Shown here in pieces: positions 55,949 through 64,000 of a stretch of DNA of 64,000 nt (position 1 is its first letter; each line of letters opens with the position of its first letter). Below the pieces are notes generated by a model, which searched no databases, had not been told where the DNA came from, and saw only the letters and a list, made by a program, of their open reading frames with translations. Source of the DNA: Gigantopelta aegis (lineage: Eukaryota > Mollusca > Gastropoda > Neomphalida > Peltospiridae). A program made the translations under genes and the position numbers. The stretch is taken from assembly GCF_016097555.1 (NCBI RefSeq), contig NC_054706.1, positions 45,487,728 through 45,551,727 on the forward strand. The letters are read 5' to 3'.

Positions 55949-56272
55949 CGGGCTCGAAATAGTGGCCTGCGAAAAGCTATCCATCTGTTTAGACGTAGCA
56001 GGCGAAATAGAAATTCACAAGTAATTTTTCAAGAGACACATTTACATACAATTATCTCATCTGCTATTTAGCTCGAGATTATTATATTTTAATTACACAA
56101 TACTCTAAAATTCATCTCAGAGGTCCTACTGTTTCAAGCACAATCCCAAACCACATGCTGTCGTATAGCCAGCACGCCATTTTGTTTATTTTTCATAGCA
56201 GGACTCATTTCTGTTGGCCTGCTGTTTTGAAAACATAACAGCATGCCATATTATACTTCCTATTACGAGCCT
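55949..56272. mobile_element. Possible MITE with GGGCTCGAAATAG termini
   Basis: GGGCTCGAAATAG at the left and CTATTACGAGCCTAG at the right are imperfect inverted repeats, 324 bp apart. It ends about 10 bp before the TTAA MITE at 56286. Confidence 0.5.
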
Positions 56273-56285
56273 AGCTATTTATTAA

Positions 56286-56621
56286 AGGCATATTGTCACA
56301 GAGCACTAACCTATTAGATGGCCTAACAAAGTATTAACTGAACAAATATATATTTGATTTGTGTCTAAATGTACTTTATTCAACCATCTACGTAACTACT
56401 ATACTTCACCTATTAATGATATTTCGTAACAATAATTGAATTATGGCAATGGTCCATAATTCAAAAAATAATATTTCCAAGAGGGTTGACATTGACTTCA
56501 CTCCAACATAGTTCATTTAAGGTGATGTGATAGGTAGATTTGGTTTCCACAAATTAATGTAATTTTCATGTATTATCAATTTTTAGAGAAAAAAGTTCCT
56601 TAAATCTGTGACCGTATGCCT
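56286..56621. mobile_element. TTAA MITE (piggyBac-like), 336 bp, copy 2
   Basis: Same family and orientation as 51001-51339. TTAA at 56282-56285 and 56622-56625. Confidence 0.85.
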
Positions 56622-56625
56622 TTAA

Positions 56626-57353
56626 TAGATTACGTCTTTTTCTCTTGGTTTTTAATTTTTCTTTCTTAATTTCTTTCTTTTTCTTTCTTTCTTTCTTTAT
56701 TTTAAAATTGTCATTATATTTTTATATACAGATTCGAGGGTGTGTGCAAAATTGAGTCTGCCTGGTTTGTTCATAAGATCGTGTGACAATTGGTTTGACA
56801 ACTGTCACAAGGGAAATTAATCTGGATTGGGACAAACGTTTTTAAATTTGTAATTAGTTACGTTTTTAGTTCAAACATGGTGCACGTAAATGCTTAACTG
56901 TGGAATGTTATAACATTTTACCAACCTAAAGCTTGTAGGCTTGACGATCTTAGTCTCCGTAAAGATAATATGTAGGTTTAACTACATTTATTTATATTGC
57001 ACCACATGGCACGTGGTCTATTTATTTTATTCTTCCATTAGGCCAGGGACAGGATTCCTGAATTGGTTGGATCGTGTATGTATCGTGTATGTATTATGTA
57101 TCAATACATATGTAAATGTATTTTGTTTAATGCTATATATATATTTTTTCTTAGTTATTTTTGCATCATATATGTTATTTTAGTTTGTTAATGAGTTGTT
57201 GGAAGATGTGTCCGGTAGCATCGAGTGATGTTTGGTGTGAAAATTCAAAAAATATTGAATTAAAATAAAGTGTAATTGTGAAACTATTTCGGAATTTTGT
57301 TACGCATTTTTGTTTGGATCTTACCACCGTTATACTTGGGGGATTCTCTCTTG

Positions 57354-57356
<3 letters not shown>
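56626..57356. other. Intergenic AT-rich sequence
   Basis: (CTTT)n at about 56675-56697. No supported gene. Confidence 0.3.

Positions 57357-57388
<32 letters not shown>
57357..57388 (+). repeat. (G)32 homopolymer
   Basis: Uninterrupted G-run. Confidence 0.9.
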
Positions 57389-57390
<2 letters not shown>

Positions 57391-57448
57391 GCGCTTGTGG
57401 TATTTTCAAAGATCGAAGGCGCGGTAACATGGGGTTCTCTCTAGCTGG

Positions 57449-58110
57449 AAGTACGTAGCCCAGTGGCAAAGCGCTGGGCCCATGGGCTATTTCTCGTTCC
57501 AGCCAGTGCACGACGACTGGTATATCAAAAGCCTGGTATGTGCTATTCTGTCTGTGGAATAATGCATATAAAAGATCCCTTGCTACTAATGGAAAAATGT
57601 AGCGGGTTTCCTCTCCATGACTCGAAATGACCATGTTTGACATCCAATAGCCGATGAAACCGGCCTCGGTGGCGTCGTGGTAGGCCATCGGTCTACAGGC
57701 TGGTAGGTACTGGGTTCGGATCCCAGTCGAGGCATGGGATTTTTAATCCAGATACCGACTCCAAACCCTGAGTGAGTGCTCCGCAAGGCTCAATGGGTAG
57801 GTGTAAACCACTTGCACCGACCAGTGATCCATAACTGGTTCAACAAAGGTCATGGTTTGTGCTATCCTGCCTGTGGGAAGCGCAAATAAAAGATCCCTTG
57901 CTGCTATTCGGAAGAGTAACCCATGTAGTGACGACAGCGGGTTTCCTCTCAAAATCTGTGTGGTCCTTAACCATATGTCTGACGCCATATAACCGTAAAT
58001 AAAATGTGTTGAGTGTGTCGTTAAATAAAACATTTCTTTCTTTCTTTCCAATAGCCGATGATTAATAAATCGATGTGCTCTAGTGATGTCATTAAACAAA
58101 ACAAACTTTT
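57449..58110 (+). repeat. Outer SINE S1 carrying an S3 SINE
   Basis: S1 sequence at 57449-57657 and 58048-58110. The head has an internal deletion between GCAAAGCGCT and GGGCCCATGGGC. It is split by the insert at 57658. Confidence 0.85.
57658..58047 (+). repeat. Inner SINE S3, full length, 14-bp target duplication
   Basis: Head AACCGGCCTCGGTGGCGTCG at 57658, tail AAATAAAACATTTCTTTCTT. Flanked by the perfect repeat CCAATAGCCGATGA (57644-57657 and 58048-58061) of the outer SINE. Confidence 0.92.
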
Positions 58111-58344
58111 TCTCTTGCAATTGTTCGTGTCCATGTGACCTTTTGTCGCAAATGACGATTCCAAATGAGTTGAGCTGCTGACAGGTATAATATACAAATG
58201 GTTAAACCAAAGGTTATCTGGATACGGGATGACATTGGTTTGGTACAGGTTTATTAACAGAGGCACATTGTGATGTCTCAAAACGTTTAGGGCTATAATT
58301 CAATAAATGATGGATGCTGTATATGCTAGCATTTTAACACAGTA

Positions 58345-58462
58345 CGTGTGTGAAGGGTGGGGTGGGGTGGGGGGTGGGGGGTCTCTGACGAGCGAAGTTT
58401 TAAGTGATGCTCTCCCAAAAAATATTTGGACCCCAGAAACCCCCCACCCCTTCACACGCGCC
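58345..58462. mobile_element. Short palindromic element, GTGTGTGAAGGGTGGGG ends
   Basis: GTGTGTGAAGGGTGGGG and CCCCACCCCTTCACACGCG are inverted repeats about 118 bp apart. Confidence 0.55.
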
Positions 58463-58829
58463 TGAATTTTTTTTTTTTAATATGAAGTGGGATAATTTAA
58501 TTATTTGTATACAGTATAATACAGCAAAAAACCGACAAAACCAAACAACAAACAACAAACGAGCAAAAAGCCACCGGGGTTAAACATCTAGGTTTTATGT
58601 ATTATAGCCTATTTATATAATGCATTTATTCATTCTAATTTGTGACAAGTAAGTGGGGTCTCCACGAGTCCAACATATTGGACTCTTTGAGTACACTAGG
58701 GTCACACTCGACCCGGACCCGAGTACCCGACACTTACCCTAGACAATAGGAGACTAGATAAACAAGTAAAATCGCATTATGCACTGCATTGTCTTTTGTT
58801 TTCCCTCCATGTCTTATAGCCCTATAATG
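58463..58829. other. Intergenic sequence
   Basis: No gene is seen. Confidence 0.3.
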
Positions 58830-59023
58830 TAACCTGCATTTTTCCATTAGTAGCAAGGGATCTTTTATTTTGACAATACCACATACAGGGTAGTACATAC
58901 CATGACCTTTGTTATACTACACTGGCTGGAACGAGAAATAGCTCAATAGGTCCACTGACGTGGATCGATCCTAGCCCGACCGCGCATTAGGCGATAAGCT
59001 TTTCCACTGGATTACGTCCAGCT
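58830..59023 (-). repeat. SINE S1, 5' half
   Basis: From TTTTTCCATTAGTAGCAAGG to the head TTCCACTGGATTACGTCC; the tail is missing. Confidence 0.8.
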
Positions 59024-59486
59024 CCAAAAATTATACACCGCCAACACGTTCTATTTGTGTATTTAATAATATTTACCAGAGTGGGTGGGGTAAGATCGGT
59101 TTCATAGTTCTTACCTGGATATATGACCTGGAGGGTGGGTGCGTTGGTGTCTTGAGAACACTAAGGTCTCACTACACAGTTCACTTACGGATGAGAGTTT
59201 ATTCACCACGGTCCAATGTAATTCTTATTAAATGGGGAAGAATTAAAACAATTTGTATTTTTCATTGGCAAGTCCTATGGCTGGATTTTGCCCATGTTAT
59301 TTTGCAATATTGTGCATTGACCTTTTTGGACATGGGTGTACAGTGGAATAGGCGGCCGCTGTGAATCGGTTCCTCCACCACCTATTCGAACCGATACTAC
59401 AGCCAGATGTGGTCATATAGCAACAGACATAAATGTTCTCAATTTTGGAGTGAAAATAAATGCTTATATAATATATAATAAACATA

Positions 59487-60983
59487 TACTCTTCAAAAGA
59501 AGAAACGCAAAACCACATTGTCGTAACATTTGGAGAATTGATTTAATTATTGAATGGTGAGTCCGATAATTACCAAATGTTGCAGGATTGTTCACAATTC
59601 ACTCTAGTCCATTGTGAGTAAGTGATAGGACACACCACCAAGGTCAAGGTCATCTGGAGTCAATACCGGGTGTGGCCTCCGCGTGTGTTGACAACTGCCT
59701 GGCACCGCCTGCCCATTGAAGCAACCAGAGTACGGATGACGTCCCGGGGGATGGTGGCCCACTCGGCCTGCAAGGCTGCTGCCAGCTCGGGCAGGGTCTG
59801 GGGCTGTGGTTGTCGCTGTCGGAGGCGTCGGTCCAACTCGTCCCATAGATGCTCAATTGGGTTCAAATCCGGTGATATCGATGGCCAAGGAAGGACATTA
59901 ATGTTGTTGTTCTGTAGGAAAGCCGTTGTGAGACGTGCTGTGTGAGGCCTGGCGTTGTCATGTTGGAACACTACGTTGGCGTTGGCCATAACTGGAACGA
60001 TGTGTGGCCGGAGGATCTGGTCAATGTAGCCCTGTGCATTCAGGTTGCCCTGCACGTGGACCAGGTCAGTTCTGCCAGTGTGTGAGATGGCTGCCCACAC
60101 CATGACACTACCCCCGCCGAATCTGTCCACTTCCTGCACGCAGTTTGCCGCATAACGTTCACCACGACGCCTATACACGCGACATCTTCCATCATGACGT
60201 CGGAGCAGAAATCGGGACTCGTCACTGAACCACACCTGTCTCCATCGCAGTTGAGGCCATTGTCGATGAATCTGGCACCACTGCAGTCGGAGTCGACGGT
60301 GTTGTGGTGTTAAGATGACACCTCGAACTGGACGTCTGGCACGAATTCCTACCTCACGTAGGCGGTTCCGTACGGTCTGGTCGGATATCCTGCGCAAACC
60401 TGGTATTGCTGCGGCTGTGGAGGTGGCAGTAGTTAATCGTTCCCGAAGGTGGCGTTCCGGATGTAGCGGTCCTGCCCGGGGGTAGTGACCCGTGGTCGAC
60501 CGGATCTAGGGAGGTCACGTGTTGATCCATGTTGCTGGTAACGGTCCCACAGTCTGGAGATGGTGCTTGGGGACACATGGAATGCCCTGGCAACGGCCGT
60601 TCTGGATTCGCCTGCGTCTAGTCGGCCGATGGCATTGTTTCTCTGCGGTTCACTGAGACGTGGCATGTCCTGGATTGTCAACTGTCGGCCAGATACAGAG
60701 GCCAGGCAAGCGAACACCCTGCACTTTTATACTGTCGGTGTTCATGTTGCACGTGCAGACAACGCACGTGCAGTGGTGACATGGTTTGCACGTGGCTGCG
60801 TTTTTGCGAATATTCACATTTTGGAACTTTATTGTACAGTAGCTGCGTTTTATCGAATGTAACCGTGGGAATGTGTTTGGGACATGCAATGACCTTATAT
60901 TCACAAAGCATGAACCGGTAGGAAACATAAAATCGGAGTTATAACCCATTTGTACCCTTTTGCGTTTCTTTTTTTGAAGAGTA
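59487..60983 (-). mobile_element. Tc1/mariner transposon, about 1.5 kb
   Basis: TIRs TACTCTTCAAAAGAAGAAAC and GTTTCTTTTTTTGAAGAGTA extend to CGCAAAA, flanked by TA on both sides. The transposase is on the minus strand. It is a complete element in structure. Confidence 0.92.
59660..60717 (-). pseudogene. Tc1-like transposase, one frameshift
   Basis: Cut-and-paste transposase. The N-terminal helix-turn-helix part (60433-60717) begins best at MPRLSEPQRNNAIG and contains FHVSPSTISRLWDRY and a GRPR hook (RSGRPR). The catalytic part (59660-60397, 245 residues) has the DD34E triad: Asp in VWFSDESRF, Asp in FQHDNARPH and Glu in PDLNPIEHLWDELD. The two parts are in different frames; the break falls near 60440-60455, so this copy makes no full protein. 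Otherwise no internal stop is seen in either part, pointing to recent loss of activity. Confidence 0.9.
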
Positions 60984-61137
60984 TATATGGTATATGTTAT
61001 TGGTGCCAACGAGAATCCGTTCTATTATCAATCTTCATTTGAAGTTTGCTAAGTTAACATGCATTTCAATGGCAGATGGCATTTGTGTATTGAGACCTAC
61101 GACCAACCTTGGAACCGCGGCTACAGAAATGAATCTA

Positions 61138-61195
61138 TAACGTTTAACGACACCCCAGCACATAAAAATACATCCACTATTGAGTGTCAAACTAA
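61138..61195 (-). repeat. SINE tail variant
   Basis: AACGTTTAACGACACCCCAG...CACTATTGAGTGTCAAAC, as at 10978 and 41817; a second partial copy is at 61285-61312. Confidence 0.6.
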
Positions 61196-61311
61196 GCGGC
61201 TACAGAAAGTCACGTAAATCTCTTTCTGCAGTAACTCGAGAAGGGTTCCTCACGGAAAGATGGAACATGAATGTTTATATATGTAACGACTAACGACACC
61301 TCAGCACATTT

Positions 61312-61312
<1 letters not shown>

Positions 61313-61402
<90 letters not shown>
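61313..61402. repeat. (GA)n microsatellite, 90 bp
   Basis: Perfect GA repeat between a SINE tail variant and a SINE core fragment. Confidence 0.95.
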
Positions 61403-61404
<2 letters not shown>

Positions 61405-61411
61405 AACACAC

Positions 61412-61480
61412 TGTAAGGGATCTTTTATATGCACTTTACCATAGATAGGACAGTACATACCACCGCCCTTGATTTACCTG
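61412..61480 (-). repeat. SINE core fragment
   Basis: AAGGGATCTTTTATATGCAC through GGACAGTACATACCACCGCC. Confidence 0.75.
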
Positions 61481-61557
61481 TTTAGAACGGGGGAGGGGGA
61501 GTGGACGAAATGTAAGTGAGAAATGTAAGTTTCGGTATTAAAGTGGCAGATCCTAGT

Positions 61558-61738
61558 TTCTCTCGTTCCAGCCAGTGCACCACGACTGGTATATCAAATG
61601 ATGTGGTGTGAGCTGTCCTATCTGTGGGATGGTGCATATAAAAGATCCCTTGACACAAATCGAAACATGTAGCGGGTTTCAGGATAACCAACTGTTTGAC
61701 ATCCAATAGCCGATGATTAATAATCAATGTGTCGTTAA
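61558..61738 (+). repeat. SINE S1, 5'-truncated
   Basis: CTCTCGTTCCAGCCAGTGCA to AATAATCAATGTGTCGTTAA. Confidence 0.85.
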
Positions 61739-61805
61739 AATGGACAGTACCATGCCCAGTGCTTATAAACCTTAAAGTCTAGACTTTAATAAATTCCAGA
61801 CTTTA

Positions 61806-62111
61806 AAGAAAGAAAGAAATGTTTTATTTAACGACGCACTCAACACATTTTATTTACGGTTATATAGCGTCGGACATATGGTTAAGGACCTCACATATAT
61901 TGAGAAAGGAAACCCACTGTCGCCATTTCAAGGGCTACTCTTTTCGATTAGCAGCAAGGGATCTTTTATATGCACCGTCCTACATACAGGATAGTACATA
62001 CACCAGTTGTGGAGCACTGTCTGGAACGAGAAATAGCCTATTGGGCCCACCAACAGGAATCGATCCTAGATCGATCGCACATCATGCGAGCTCAGTGCTA
62101 CCTCCCGCTCC
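61806..62111 (-). repeat. SINE S2, full length
   Basis: Tail AAGAAAGAAATGTTTTATTT, box-B region GGAATCGATCCTAGATCG, head ending CTACCTCCCGCTCC. Confidence 0.88.
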
Positions 62112-62164
62112 AAACCTGTAACATATCTGAATAAAGTTACAACAGACTGAAGTTTCAAAACCGT

Positions 62165-62240
62165 TATTTATTTATTTATTTTATTCATTTATTCATTTAT
62201 TCATTTATTCATTTATTTATTCATTTATTTATTTATTATT
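62165..62240. repeat. (TTTA)/(TTCA) tetranucleotide tract
   Basis: Alternating TTTATTTA and TTCATTTATTCA units. Confidence 0.9.
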
Positions 62241-62422
62241 TATTGTTTAATGTAATCTCAAGAATGAAAATTTTCATTGTTTGAGAAAGCGAACATAGCT
62301 GATTTTCGTATACTCCACTAATGAGGTTTATTTTAACTGGAAGCTGTTAGTAGAATACTTTATTTACATGTCATATCCACCCAGAGTACAATCGCAACAG
62401 CACAAAACTAAATGATCTATTT

Positions 62423-62514
62423 CGCTCTAAGGTGGGAGCCATTACCGGGATCTGAACTCAGTACCTACCATCCTTAAGTTCGATGGCTTAAACACTACAC
62501 CACTGATGCTGGCT
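62423..62514 (-). repeat. SINE S4 head remnant
   Basis: GGTGGGAGCCATTACCGGG, CAGTACCTACCATCCTTAAG, GATGGCTTAAACACTACACC. Confidence 0.65.
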
Positions 62515-62930
62515 ACTTAATATGTATCACCATATGATTTATTATACATATGTGTCACTATATGCTTTATTATACATTTAGATAGCTACATAAATATATA
62601 AACAGATATAATATTACCGTTAATGCTAAGTAAACATTGTGAGAAGTGCTAATGAACCACAAGGATTATAAATGACATCATAGCATATATTGATTACCGA
62701 TTTACAGGAAATAAATATTTGTGTAACATGACACCAAGGCTTTGTTGAATCAACAGCTATGTTGTACTATTGTATGTATGTGTCAAACATGGTAATTTCG
62801 CACATGGTCTAGAGAGTATCCAGATATCGATTTATTTCTATCTATGAATATGTTCAGGGACCTAATATAAACTGCAATAGATCACTGCAAAAGATATGTA
62901 AATAGAACATAAGGGTTACAGAATAAGCCT
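62515..62930. other. Intergenic AT-rich sequence
   Basis: No gene is seen. Confidence 0.3.
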
Positions 62931-62931
62931 G

Positions 62932-63012
62932 TTTCAACAAGTGCACTACGACTGGCACATAAAATGTTGTGGTATGTGCTGTCCTGTCTGTGGGGAATTA
63001 CATATACAATCC
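62932..63012 (+). repeat. SINE core remnant
   Basis: GTGCACTACGACTGGCACAT and GTATGTGCTGTCCTGTCTGT, diverged. Confidence 0.7.
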
Positions 63013-63569
63013 CCATTGCTATTATCAGGGTGCATTAAGCTATGCTGAGCAGCAAGTTTCTTCTCGCGCTATAAGCCAAATATCGAAATATATACACATG
63101 TATCTCTAATATAATCTATTAATATACGCAAGGCAGTTTTAACAGTTTCCAATAGTTCTGACCGCTTCTTTTCTTTTTCATATTTACTGCCGACAGCATT
63201 CTTTGTACTTACCAGGTCAAGCGTTTCGTAAGGATATATTTGCTCTCAAGTCCAGTCGACTACCGTACACACATCGTGCTAAATTAATGTTGCGTACAAA
63301 GATGAATTCCAGTAATACAACCGAAATGGAAGTCGCCATAATGTGTTACTTAACACAAAAGTGCCTATGTACACGGCGATCGTGTATATATAGCTAATGC
63401 TAATGATACCTGGCTATGTACACGGCAGTCATATTTTAGGGGAAAAACCCATGCACTGTAAAGCTACCACACCCCATCTACACTTCCTTGTGTTAAGCAC
63501 GGGATATAACCATCTATATATGTATATATTACATGTTTATATAATAAATAGTTTACAATAAACGGTTAT
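63013..63569. other. Intergenic AT-rich sequence
   Basis: No gene. GCCTATGTACACGGC and GGCTATGTACACGGC repeat near 63362 and 63411. Confidence 0.3.
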
Positions 63570-63697
63570 AGAGGATACTAACGGAGTGGCTGTTGGATAC
63601 CAACGAGTTCTTTAAAAACGTATCGAGCGAGTGAAGGCGAAGTTTCAAATAACTTGTTACAAGATAAGTGGTATGAAAAGACCACGGATATAATATT
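63570..63697. mobile_element. Foldback-related element, copy 2
   Basis: AACGTATCGAGCGAGTGAAG and ACTTGTTACAAGATAAGTGG parallel the centre and right arm of the hairpin at 14583-14727. The outer arms are degraded. Confidence 0.5.
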
Positions 63698-63877
63698 CTG
63701 TTGACCACCACCAGTATAGGGTACTTGTTGGTAGTTCCTAAAAATGTACATATTTACGACGCCATGACCTAATTTTGTATGTTTGGAGGGGTCCGGGAGT
63801 ATGCACCCTGAGCAATGTTTGAATATTAGGTGTTCAAACACGGCATTTTCAGTCTTCTGAGCACATTATCTGAGAAG

Positions 63878-64000
63878 GGGAGGGACGTAGCGCGGTTGAT
63901 CTAGGATCGATTCCCGTCGGCGGGCCAATTGGGCTATTTCTTGTTCTAGCCAGTGCACCACGACTGGTATATCAAAGGCGTGGTATGTGCTATCCTTACT
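63878..64000 (+). repeat. SINE S1, cut by the window edge
   Basis: Head GGGACGTAGCGCGGTTGATC (part of box A/B spacing deleted), GATCGATTCCCGTCGGCGG, core to TATGTGCTATCC; continues past the window. Confidence 0.85.

Larger units (their letters stand above)
59160..61102. mobile_element. MITE, GGTCTCACTAC family, copy 2, split by Tc1
   Basis: The two halves (59160-59484 and 60986-61102) match the 13468-13945 copy in reverse and order. The ends AAGGTCTCACTACACAG and TGTGTATTGAGACCTACG form the TIR. The Tc1 element sits at a TA in the AT-rich middle. Confidence 0.85.

Noticed and set aside
59604-60225. Several overlapping open frames on both strands
   Set aside because: Shadows of the Tc1 transposase, whose DD34E frame explains the region.

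Overview
This window looks like a piece of a large, AT-rich, repeat-laden animal nuclear genome, most likely a mollusc and probably a gastropod. The evidence is spliced genes with GT/AG introns, tRNA-derived SINEs scattered every 1-2 kb, many MITEs, long (GA)n, (TA)n and poly-G/C tracts, and three recognisable metazoan genes. The taxonomic call is inferred from the repeat style and gene set; no database was searched.

Host genes are sparse. A single-exon TSSK-like serine/threonine kinase lies at 10008-10880 (-). TXNDC15, a thioredoxin-domain membrane protein linked to cilia, lies at 22108-27311 (-) in three exons whose splice phases fit; its signal-peptide exon was not found. A complete single-exon ELOVL6-like fatty-acid elongase lies at 46526-47329 (+). 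Two short candidate first exons (29594-29614 and 31810-31944, both +) are weak.

Most of the remainder is mobile DNA. From left to right: a degenerate ~70-bp tandem array (110-1050); nested SINEs (1931-3040); a broken MULE transposase with a FLYWCH finger (5415-7197), itself hit by a 400-bp MITE; a PIF/Harbinger-type element (11237-13442) with a MADF remnant and an unidentified GC-rich coding-like cargo; a 478-bp MITE (13468-13945) whose second copy (59160-61102) carries a nearly whole Tc1 transposon; foldback elements; a LINE 3' end with a 12-bp target duplication (17380-18469); several minisatellites (61, 88, ~28 and 21 bp units) around TXNDC15; and a 1.1-kb long-TIR element (29900-31036).

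The most interesting structure is a ~6.05-kb terminal-inverted-repeat element at 33026-39073. It carries three exons of a DUF4806-type gene and has been invaded by a SINE, a solo LTR, a TTAA MITE and a head-to-head SINE pair. The right half (40-64 kb) holds microsatellites, a second LINE remnant, ELOVL6, a pair of TTAA MITEs, more SINEs and the Tc1-in-MITE nest.

The SINEs fall into a modular set. S1 has a tRNA-like head and a tail ending in AAACAAAACAAACTTT. S2 has the S1 head with a tail ending in AAATAAAACATTTCTTTC. S3 has a 'CCGGCCTCGG' head with the S2 tail. S4 has a related CCGGCCTCGG head with its own tail. The same core is shared by S1, S2 and S3.
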